Shown here in pieces: positions 1-4,847 of a stretch of DNA of 5,266 nt. Below the pieces are notes generated by a model. It was not told where the DNA came from, did no database searches, and saw nothing but the letters and a program-made list of their open reading frames with translations. Both the position numbers and the translations under genes were made by a program. The DNA is from Candidatus Fermentithermobacillaceae bacterium UBA3951 (GTDB lineage Bacteria; Bacillota; Sulfobacillia; Fermentithermobacillales; Fermentithermobacillaceae), in NCBI GenBank assembly GCA_002385465.1, contig DGDN01000094.1, positions 11,715 through 16,980 of the forward strand. The letters run 5' to 3'. The number at the start of each line of letters is the position of its first letter. Positions within the stretch are counted from its first letter, which is position 1.

Positions 1-78
1 GGTCTCTCCGGCCTTCTTGGTCTCTGAGACGTCGTCGTTTCGTGCGGCTTCTTTGGCCGCTCCGGTTTCTCTACCCAC
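1..78 (-). CDS. Possible start of a downstream operon gene, cut by the left edge
   Basis: A reading frame on the minus strand begins with GTG at 78-76, inside the last codons of ortB, and stays open for 26 codons to the window edge. It encodes a very hydrophilic stretch rich in Lys, Glu, Ala and Arg. A weak GGGGTG lies seven bases before the GTG. All three minus-strand frames are open through the last 60 bases, so openness alone proves little, and no ATG is present. The next gene in ornithine clusters is commonly a MutL-like protein or oraS, but the visible residues do not resemble the OraS start as I recall it. Treat this as a candidate only; the true start may lie beyond the window. Confidence 0.25.
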   Translation of the reverse strand, partial: MGRETGAAKEAARNDDVSETKKAGET

Positions 79-1495
79 GGACTTTCACCCCAAACTCTTC
101 GAGCACCTTGCAGACGTCCTCGAGAGAGAGCTTTGAGTCTTCCGAAAGGAACCGGACCTCCTCTTCATTGACCTCTCTTAGGCCGTTCCTCTGGACGGCG
201 TTCCTTATATAGGACCTCCTCATGCGGTCAAGGGACACTTCTGTGACGTGGAGCTGCGAGAAGTCTTCCGGGATCACGATGGACTTACCCGGGACGTTCT
301 CCCTGGGGTCTCCGCGCCTGACTTCAACTCCGTTCCTCCTGGCGAAGTCGAGCTGAGCCTGGGGGTGCTTGCCCGCCCCAGTGTATTCGGTCTCCTGGAC
401 GACCACTATCTCGTCTTCGGGAAGCTCGGCAGCCAGCGGGATGGCGGCGGCGAGAGATGTATTGCCGGCAGGTCCGCGCTCGAGCCCTTCGACGGTAGCC
501 GCGACTTCGGTGACGTAAAAGACTTCGCCCTGGGTGACGGTAACGTACCTATCCATGTAGCGGAGGGGCCGGGCAGCGTTCTTGGGCACGTCCGTGCGAT
601 CAGGCCACGTGGCGAAGGGGACACCAAAACCCGTGTGACCTGTCGTGAAGGACTTACGGTTGAAGTCCCGGTCGGATGCCATGTGGAGTCCGGTTAGGTC
701 CACGCTTGCGCCGATGACGACCGACTTGTCTGCGCCCGCCTTGCGAAGGCCCCTGGCAGTCCCAGTCACGTTGCCTCCGCCGGCATGAGTAATCACCACG
801 TAAGCAGGGTCTTTTCCGTAGCGGGCGCGGCACTGCTCGGCGATCTCGGTCCCTATGGTCTCTATGCCCGCCACTCCAAAAGAACTGTAGAGCGAAGCGT
901 TGAAGTACCCGGTCTCCTCGAGGAGCAAGAGGGCCAAATAGAAGAGCTCAGGCCCCACGGTAAGCTGGATCACTTCGGCGCCGAAGGCCTCGCACTTCCT
1001 GGTCTTCTCAATGATCTCAGGCTGCCCCACGTACCTTGAATCGAAGACCTCCTGGACTATTATGCAACCGAGGTTCCTCATGGCCGCCTGTGACGCCACT
1101 GCAGCACCGTAGTTGCCTGAGGTGGCTGCCAGCGCTCCGGGATATCCCAGCTTGGCGGCGTGATACAGAGAAACCGATGCCCTCCTGTCTTTGAAGCTTC
1201 CGGAGGGGTTGCAAGCTTCGTCTTTCACCAGTATGCGGGCGCCGTACCCCGGCTTGGCGTTTCGCCTGACCAGTTCGGTGATGTTACGGAGCTCTAGGAG
1301 CGGAGTCTCCCCTACTCCCACTTCCCTCTGTATCTCCCGTATCTTCTCAAGGGTATATCCTGTCCCCGACATCATGGCCTCGTAGTCAAATGCGATGGGC
1401 CCGCTCACAAACTGTTCGTAGTCCATACCCAGCGACTTCTTCATTATCTCGTTCTGCCTGGCCATTACTGCCTGGTAAGAGGTATCTCTAGCCAC
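71..1495 (-). CDS. ortB: 2-amino-4-oxopentanoate thiolase, beta subunit (PLP-dependent)
   Basis: This is the catalytic PLP subunit of the OrtAB thiolase, which cleaves 2-amino-4-oxopentanoate with CoA to acetyl-CoA and D-alanine in oxidative ornithine fermentation; it should be cytosolic. The 474 residues have a fold-type II PLP (threonine-synthase-like) layout. The predicted PLP lysine is K102 in NPSGSFKDRR, an SGNYG cofactor loop is at 126-130, and a glycine-rich phosphate-binding GGGN is at 239-242. GPAGNTSLAAA at 341-351 fits the family's C-terminal cofactor region. The length suits OrtB. The start is GTG at 1495-1493, preceded by AGGAGG at 1510-1505 with nine bases between; the next in-frame ATG, ten codons on, is less well placed. 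The first eight bases overlap the end of ortA, suggesting translational coupling of the two subunits. Family assignment rests on these motifs plus the ord-ortA context. A generic threonine synthase is the main alternative and is made unlikely by the neighbours. Confidence 0.95.
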   Translation of the reverse strand: MARDTSYQAVMARQNEIMKKSLGMDYEQFVSGPIAFDYEAMMSGTGYTLEKIREIQREVGVGETPLLELRNITELVRRNAKPGYGARILVKDEACNPSGSFKDRRASVSLYHAAKLGYPGALAATSGNYGAAVASQAAMRNLGCIIVQEVFDSRYVGQPEIIEKTRKCEAFGAEVIQLTVGPELFYLALLLLEETGYFNASLYSSFGVAGIETIGTEIAEQCRARYGKDPAYVVITHAGGGNVTGTARGLRKAGADKSVVIGASVDLTGLHMASDRDFNRKSFTTGHTGFGVPFATWPDRTDVPKNAARPLRYMDRYVTVTQGEVFYVTEVAATVEGLERGPAGNTSLAAAIPLAAELPEDEIVVVQETEYTGAGKHPQAQLDFARRNGVEVRRGDPRENVPGKSIVIPEDFSQLHVTEVSLDRMRRSYIRNAVQRNGLREVNEEEVRFLSEDSKLSLEDVCKVLEEFGVKVRG

Positions 1496-1802
1496 GATTT
1501 TTCGCCTCCTTGAGAACCGCCCTGAGCTCCCGTCCTATAGGGGTGAGCTCAGGCACCGCGGGTCCGTAGGTATGAGTGAACCCCGGATTCACTTCGACTA
1601 GGCGCCCCTTCACGGTCCGCCCTGACAGGGTGGTTATCTCGACTTCCTGACCGACCTCGGCGCTTTCGGAAGCCCATCCTTTAATCCAGGCCTCAAGGGG
1701 CACCTTGGCCGTGTCCTCAGGCAAGTCTTTGCTGCGCTGGTGAGGCTCCAGAATTACCTTATGGATCATCACCCAGTCACCTTTCGAGCACCTTTGGCTC
1801 AT
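1488..1802 (-). CDS. ortA: 2-amino-4-oxopentanoate thiolase, alpha subunit
   Basis: This is the small partner subunit of OrtB; the two together form the 2-amino-4-oxopentanoate thiolase of ornithine fermentation. The protein has 104 residues, and the family is about 100. It shows a KGDWVMIHKVILEP opening, a PEDTAKVPLEAWIKG segment near residues 28-42, and a GQEVEITTLSGRTVKGRLVEV beta-rich middle. NPGFTHTYGP follows at 72-81. An in-frame GTG four codons upstream (1814-1812) would give 108 residues, but it lies inside the Shine-Dalgarno sequence AGGTGG (1816-1811). That sequence sits eight bases before the ATG at 1802-1800, so the ATG is chosen. The gene lies 141 bp after ord and overlaps ortB by eight bases. 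No known catalytic residues are assigned to it here, and the identification depends on resemblance to OrtA and on context. Confidence 0.92.
   Translation of the reverse strand: MSQRCSKGDWVMIHKVILEPHQRSKDLPEDTAKVPLEAWIKGWASESAEVGQEVEITTLSGRTVKGRLVEVNPGFTHTYGPAVPELTPIGRELRAVLKEAKNRG
1505..1510 (-). promoter_or_regulatory. Ribosome binding site of ortB inside ortA
   Basis: A perfect AGGAGG lies within the last codons of ortA, nine bases before the GTG start of ortB. It decides the ortB start. It also shows that ortB can initiate independently even though its start overlaps the ortA stop. Confidence 0.85.
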
Positions 1803-1810
1803 GGTATCTT

Positions 1811-1816
1811 CCACCT
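1811..1816 (-). promoter_or_regulatory. Ribosome binding site of ortA that rules out the upstream GTG
   Basis: AGGTGG lies eight bases before the ATG at 1802. The only longer in-frame start, GTG at 1814, is contained in this hexamer, so it is more likely part of the binding site than a start codon. Confidence 0.8.
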
Positions 1817-1898
1817 TTCGACTCTTACTTGGTTTAGCGACCTTTCCAAACTCGTCGCGACTCCGTGACTTCAGTTGGACTCTAGACTCTAGGTAGAC

Positions 1899-1936
1899 GC
1901 CAAGAACCCGCGGGAATTGCCGCGAGCGGCCTTGGC
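1899..1936 (-). repeat. Stem-loop in the ord-ortA intercistronic RNA
   Basis: Starting seven bases after the ord stop codon, the minus-strand RNA can fold with an outer stem GCCAAG/CUUGGC. The inner stem is GCUCGCGG/CCGCGGGU around a CAAUUC loop, with a small internal bulge (GCC opposite one U). Two inner-stem pairs are G-U or U-G in this RNA but would be C-A and A-C mismatches on the opposite strand, which favours a role in the operon's own transcript. No U-run follows, so it is not a standard intrinsic terminator. An mRNA-stabilising, processing or expression-balancing element is an inference. Confidence 0.6.
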
Positions 1937-1943
1937 AGTCCCT

Positions 1944-2987
1944 CTACCCGCGCTTCGCCCCGGCGAACGAGCCCACGATCCCGCGGGGCACGGGGAGGTC
2001 CGCCATCGTGAGAAGACCCGGTCTTGCAGCATTGACATCGGGGATCATGTTGACCGCAATCGCCATCGTACCGGTGCCACCCGGGACTTCGGGCTTTATG
2101 GACAAGCTGACCGGCGGAGTCCCGTCGATGGTGATATAGTCGCCGGTCTCAACGCCTTCTGCCTCGGGACATATCTGCTGCGGGTGCTCCAAGAACACTA
2201 CTTCCCGGTCTCCCACATACGCCCTGGCGGTATGCCTGCACCCGGCCACATTCCCTGCAGACACTTCTATGTACTGCGTCTTTCTGGGCACATTCGTGAT
2301 TATTGGCTCCCGTTCCTCAATTACCCTGTCAATCTTCCATCCCAGCGCCTTGCCGATAAGGTAGACCGACTGCGGGAACCCGACGTGGCCTACTATTTCG
2401 CCGGTCTTGAGGCCCTCTCTGAAGCCCTCAGGAGTGGTCCCGACGCCCTGGGTGCGCATTACAGTAGGCCCGAAGGGCGCCAGGTTGTTGACCCTCTTGG
2501 CGTGGATGTGCTTGACCTCGGCGCATATGCCTGTCAGGGCTATTACCAAAGTATCCAGGATGAAACCAGGGTTGATCCCGGTCCCAAGGACGGTCTTGCC
2601 CGCGGCCTTGGCGAGGCGGTCGATCTCATCCGACAGCCCGGGCTCGGAAGCCCATGGATAAGCCATCTCCTCTGCGATGGTGATTACGTTTGACCCGCGC
2701 TCAAGGATGAGTTTTATCTGCGGAAACACTTCTTTCACGAAGGAGGCGGTGTTGAGCAGCACCACATCCGGTTTGGTGTTAAGGGCATTTCCGATGTCAT
2801 TGGTGACCGTAACTCCGGTCCTCTTTTCCACCCCGAGTACTTCGCCCAGGTCCTTGCCCGCTTTCGCGCTAGTCTGGGCGACAGCGGCCACGATTTCAAC
2901 TCCTTCTTTCTCCAGGAGGATCCGGGCCATCCCGCTGCCCATGGCGCCAAGTCCCCACAAGAGCACCCTCAAGGGTTCCTTGCTCAT
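1944..2987 (-). CDS. ord: 2,4-diaminopentanoate dehydrogenase
   Basis: This NAD(P)-dependent amine dehydrogenase oxidatively deaminates 2,4-diaminopentanoate to 2-amino-4-oxopentanoate plus ammonia, supplying the OrtAB substrate; it should be cytosolic. The 347 residues begin with a Rossmann strand and dinucleotide loop, WGLGAMGSGMAR at 11-22, as in the dihydrodipicolinate-reductase-like family. A second conserved-looking block, GTGINPGFILDTL, lies at 135-147. The C-terminal half is the substrate and oligomerisation domain, with GGTGTMAIAVNMIPDV near the end, and the length matches Ord proteins. The ATG at 2987-2985 has GGAGGAG at 3000-2994 before it. It is the first gene after a sigma54-type promoter (3034-3048) and lies 141 bp upstream of ortA. 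The ord-ortA-ortB order is the classic arrangement, and together with the sequence it separates this from a generic DapB-like reductase. Confidence 0.95.
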   Translation of the reverse strand: MSKEPLRVLLWGLGAMGSGMARILLEKEGVEIVAAVAQTSAKAGKDLGEVLGVEKRTGVTVTNDIGNALNTKPDVVLLNTASFVKEVFPQIKLILERGSNVITIAEEMAYPWASEPGLSDEIDRLAKAAGKTVLGTGINPGFILDTLVIALTGICAEVKHIHAKRVNNLAPFGPTVMRTQGVGTTPEGFREGLKTGEIVGHVGFPQSVYLIGKALGWKIDRVIEEREPIITNVPRKTQYIEVSAGNVAGCRHTARAYVGDREVVFLEHPQQICPEAEGVETGDYITIDGTPPVSLSIKPEVPGGTGTMAIAVNMIPDVNAARPGLLTMADLPVPRGIVGSFAGAKRG

Positions 2988-2993
2988 TCACAT

Positions 2994-3000
2994 CTCCTCC
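2994..3000 (-). promoter_or_regulatory. Ribosome binding site of ord
   Basis: GGAGGAG lies six bases before the ord ATG; its GGAGG core is eight bases away. This supports the 2987 start. Confidence 0.85.
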
Positions 3001-3033
3001 ACATGGTGAAAATCCTACTCACCCGTATCTTAA

Positions 3034-3048
3034 GCATAATCCGTGCCA
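3034..3048 (-). promoter_or_regulatory. Sigma54 (-24/-12) promoter for ord-ortA-ortB
   Basis: Read on the minus strand, the site is TGGCAC-GGATT-ATGC. It has the full TGGCAC -24 block, the invariant GG and GC doublets with exactly ten bases between them, and ATGC in place of consensus TTGC as the -12 block. Transcription would begin near 3022, giving an ord leader of about 35 bases. The divergent neighbour is a sigma54-dependent activator with an intact GAFTGA loop, which independently predicts such a promoter. No other convincing -24/-12 site was found in this intergenic region on either strand. Confidence 0.8.
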
Positions 3049-3052
3049 TCTA

Positions 3053-3076
3053 AATTAAGGAGTGAATTAAGGAGCG
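3053..3076. repeat. 12-bp tandem direct repeat next to the -24 element
   Basis: AATTAAGGAGTG at 3053-3064 is followed at once by AATTAAGGAGCG at 3065-3076 (11/12 identical). It begins five bases upstream of the sigma54 -24 block. On the plus strand each copy contains an AAGGAG that looks like a ribosome binding site, but no ORF starts suitably after it. Its place beside the promoter suggests a protein-binding or DNA-bending site, which is inference. Confidence 0.6.
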
Positions 3077-3135
3077 TAAGAGGGAGATTTATGGGTCACG
3101 TAGAATGGATTAGTGCCCAGAAGTGTCTAATTATG

Positions 3136-3149
3136 TGACATAGCTGTCA
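3136..3149. promoter_or_regulatory. Dyad TGACA-N4-TGTCA, candidate activator binding site
   Basis: A 14-bp inverted repeat with perfect 5-bp arms is centred about 95 bp upstream of the -24 element of the ord promoter, a usual distance for the enhancer of a sigma54 activator. A further TGTC at 3124-3127 forms an overlapping dyad with the GACA at 3137-3140. Binding by the adjacent regulator is inferred from position only. Confidence 0.4.
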
Positions 3150-3182
3150 AGAAATCAGGCACTGTAGGCGGGATTACCGGAC

Positions 3183-3208
3183 CTGCCGGCGGGACGGCTC
3201 CCGGGCAG
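3183..3208 (+). other. GC-rich hairpin in the divergent intergenic region
   Basis: CTGCC (3183-3187) pairs with GGCAG (3204-3208), and GGGA (3191-3194) pairs with TCCC (3199-3202) around a CGGC loop; a bulge of three bases lies on the left side and one on the right. It lies 122 bp before the regulator start, with no U-run after it. It might be part of a leader structure, or simply a product of local GC-rich sequence. Confidence 0.35.
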
Positions 3209-3217
3209 TCACGTGAC
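3208..3217. promoter_or_regulatory. Perfect 10-bp palindrome GTCACGTGAC, candidate operator or enhancer
   Basis: This perfect palindrome lies about 165 bp upstream of the ord -24 element and about 113 bp before the regulator start. The same GTCACGT heptamer recurs at 3095-3101, and a GTGAC half-site is embedded in the dyad at 3136-3149. That makes a shared binding motif plausible. It could serve activation of ord, control of the regulator gene, or both. Confidence 0.4.
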
Positions 3218-3282
3218 CTTCCAAGCAGCCATTGGAGCGACAGGTAGGGTAGGCAAGTCATTGGATAGTGGAAGAACGGTAG

Positions 3283-3330
3283 ATGGGCTTATCCGGTAGG
3301 GAAACGCATTGGGTAGTGGAGGAACGATAG
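3283..3330 (+). CDS. Upstream ORF of 15 codons abutting the regulator start
   Basis: ATG at 3283 opens a frame encoding MGLSGRETHWVVEER, ending with TAG at 3328-3330; the regulator's ATG follows with no gap. A GGAAG lies eight bases before the ATG, weaker than the regulator's GGAGG. Its first eight residues resemble the regulator's own start (MDLAGRET) because both arise from the 48-bp duplication. If translated, terminating ribosomes could reinitiate on the regulator. No product function is suggested, and it may be only a by-product of the duplication. Confidence 0.35.
   Translation: MGLSGRETHWVVEER
3318..3322 (+). promoter_or_regulatory. Ribosome binding site of the sigma54 activator gene
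   Basis: GGAGG lies eight bases before the ATG at 3331. The matching site in the upstream repeat copy is GGAAG, so the downstream start is favoured. Confidence 0.8.
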
Positions 3331-4821
3331 ATGGACTTAGCCGGTAGGGAAACGCCAAAGACACTCGGCGGGGGCGCGCAGAAGCTTGCCAAGAGCCTCT
3401 CCGATATGATGCCGAACCCCGACGACTACTCTTCACTGGTAAACTCGGCCGCTCTCTCTGTCATCAACGAAGGCATACACATCGTGAACAGCGCAGGGGT
3501 AACCATCTTCTACAACGCGGCCATGGGGGCAATCGAAGGGATCGATCCGGAGAGGGTCTTGGGGCTCCCCCTTCGCAAAGTGTTTCCCCACCTAAATCCC
3601 GAAAACAGCACCCTCCTCAAAGTTCTTGAGACCGGCGAGCCCATCTACGACGTCGCCCAGACTTACAAGACACCCGCCGGAGATTTGGTCACAACGGTCA
3701 ACAGCACGATGCCAATCATCGTACACGGCAAGTGCGTAGCAGCCATGGAGGTCGCCAAGACCATTTCGAGAGTGAGGCACTTATCCCAGAAGCTTCTCCA
3801 AGTGCAGGGCACGAAGCCTCCCGCGACAGGCCCTAGGCGTACTCTCAGACCCAACTACACCATGTACACCTTCGATGACGTCCTTGGAGTCAGCCCCTTG
3901 CTGCTTCACGCGAAGTCCCTGGCCGAAAGCGCCGCGAGGACCGACTCCCCGGTCCTCATTTGGGGCGAAACCGGCACCGGAAAGGAGCTCTTCGCCCAGA
4001 GCATCCACAACGCAAGCCCCAGGTCCGCCGAGCTTTTCGTAGCGGTAAATTGCTCTGCCCTCCCCGAATCGCTGGCAGAGAGCATGCTGTTCGGTACGGC
4101 TAAAGGAGCCTTTACGGGGGCGATGGATAAGGAAGGCCTTTTCGAGCAGGCCGGCGGCGGGACCCTATTCCTGGACGAGGTGGTCTCGGCAAGCCCAACC
4201 CTTCAGTCCAAACTCCTGAGAGCAGTTGAGGAGCAGGCAGTCCGAAGGATCGGCGGAAATCGCCTCATACCGGTCAACGTGCGCGTCATCGCTGCCGCCA
4301 ACTGCGATCCCATGCTCGCCGTGAGACAAGGACGCCTGCGCAGCGACTTGTACTATCGCCTGGCAGCCATCTCTATAGAACTGCCGCCCCTTAGGGCGCG
4401 AAGGGAAGATATCCCTGTACTTGTGCGGAAGATGACTGAAACCTACGCCCAAAACCTCGGCATGAAAGCGCCCGAGTATTCCCAAGAAGCATTGGAGCGC
4501 CTCATCGCTTACGACTGGCCGGGCAATGTGAGAGAACTCAGAAACGCCGTCGAGTCTGCCTTGACACTCTCGTCGGGAAAACGGGTTATCACCGCCGCGG
4601 ACCTTCCCAGGACAATAAGAGAAGACAACATCGACATTGCAGGCGCGTCCGTGGGCGGCACCGTCGACGACAGGATCGCGTTGGCCGAAGCCAGGTTCAT
4701 CCAAGAAGCCCTTGAGAAGACCGGGGGCAATATCTCGCGCGCTGCCAGAGAGTTGGGGATAAGCAGACAATCTCTATACTACAGGATGGCCAAGCACGGG
4801 ATAGATAAGAGCCCTTCCTAG
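3331..4821 (+). CDS. PAS-domain sigma54-dependent transcriptional activator
   Basis: This 496-residue bacterial enhancer-binding protein probably activates the divergent ord-ortA-ortB operon through sigma54 RNA polymerase. A PAS-like sensor spans about residues 34-145 (GIHIVNSAGVTIFYN near 48-62), and a linker runs to about 175. An AAA+ domain covers about 180-412: Walker A GETGTGKE 212-219, the sigma54-contacting GAFTGA loop 259-264, Walker B GGTLFLDEV 276-284, an arginine-finger region RLRSDLYYRL 335-344, and sensor II WPGNVREL 396-403. A Fis-type helix-turn-helix lies at about 462-488 (NISRAARELGISRQSLYYR). The wording LFGTAKGAFTGA resembles RocR-like arginine/ornithine regulators. The family is clear; the signal (ornithine or a related amino acid bound by PAS) is not shown. 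The ATG is fixed by GGAGG eight bases upstream and an in-frame TAG directly before it; a later MM pair at residues 26-27 lacks a good binding site. No convincing sigma70 promoter was identified. Its first eight codons belong to the 48-bp tandem repeat. Confidence 0.95.
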   Translation: MDLAGRETPKTLGGGAQKLAKSLSDMMPNPDDYSSLVNSAALSVINEGIHIVNSAGVTIFYNAAMGAIEGIDPERVLGLPLRKVFPHLNPENSTLLKVLETGEPIYDVAQTYKTPAGDLVTTVNSTMPIIVHGKCVAAMEVAKTISRVRHLSQKLLQVQGTKPPATGPRRTLRPNYTMYTFDDVLGVSPLLLHAKSLAESAARTDSPVLIWGETGTGKELFAQSIHNASPRSAELFVAVNCSALPESLAESMLFGTAKGAFTGAMDKEGLFEQAGGGTLFLDEVVSASPTLQSKLLRAVEEQAVRRIGGNRLIPVNVRVIAAANCDPMLAVRQGRLRSDLYYRLAAISIELPPLRARREDIPVLVRKMTETYAQNLGMKAPEYSQEALERLIAYDWPGNVRELRNAVESALTLSSGKRVITAADLPRTIREDNIDIAGASVGGTVDDRIALAEARFIQEALEKTGGNISRAARELGISRQSLYYRMAKHGIDKSPS

Positions 4822-4847
4822 CACTCCTTTTTGAAGATCCTTTTCCT

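Larger units (their letters stand above)
3259..3354 (+). repeat. 48-bp tandem duplication covering the regulator's start region
   Basis: Two adjacent 48-bp units, 3259-3306 and 3307-3354, match at 43 of 48 positions. They differ at 3265/3313, 3273/3321, 3279/3327, 3287/3335 and 3292/3340. Each unit holds a purine-rich ribosome-binding segment, TAG-ATG and eight codons. Unit 2 carries the functional-looking GGAGG and the regulator's ATG; unit 1 has GGAAG instead. The unit length is a multiple of three, so both ATGs are in the same frame. Confidence 0.95.

Noticed and set aside
1..30. Repeated GGTCTCT (1-7, 19-25) and GTCTC-T-GAGAC inverted repeat
   Set aside because: Short, low-complexity matches at the window edge without context; not enough to call an element.
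248..697. Plus-strand open frame of 149 codons antisense to ortB
   Set aside because: It overlaps the well-supported PLP enzyme and shows no protein-like motif.
1812..1814. GTG as the ortA start (108 residues)
   Set aside because: The GTG is part of the AGGTGG ribosome binding site that serves the ATG at 1802.
1917..2693. Plus-strand open frame of 258 codons antisense to ord
   Set aside because: It lies wholly over ord, whose protein has clear family motifs; the antisense translation shows no recognisable domain and is a typical GC-rich shadow.
2988..2993. ATG-TGA start-stop pair directly before the ord ATG
   Set aside because: The GGAG ending at 2994 leaves it almost no spacing, so initiation there is unlikely; it is probably a chance product of the leader sequence.
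3145..3150. TTGACA on the minus strand as a sigma70 -35 box
   Set aside because: No acceptable -10 hexamer lies 16-18 bp downstream; the sequence is better explained as an arm of the TGACA-N4-TGTCA dyad.
4165..4770. Minus-strand open frame of 201 codons antisense to the activator
   Set aside because: It mirrors the AAA+ and HTH coding region and has no recognisable domain or motif.
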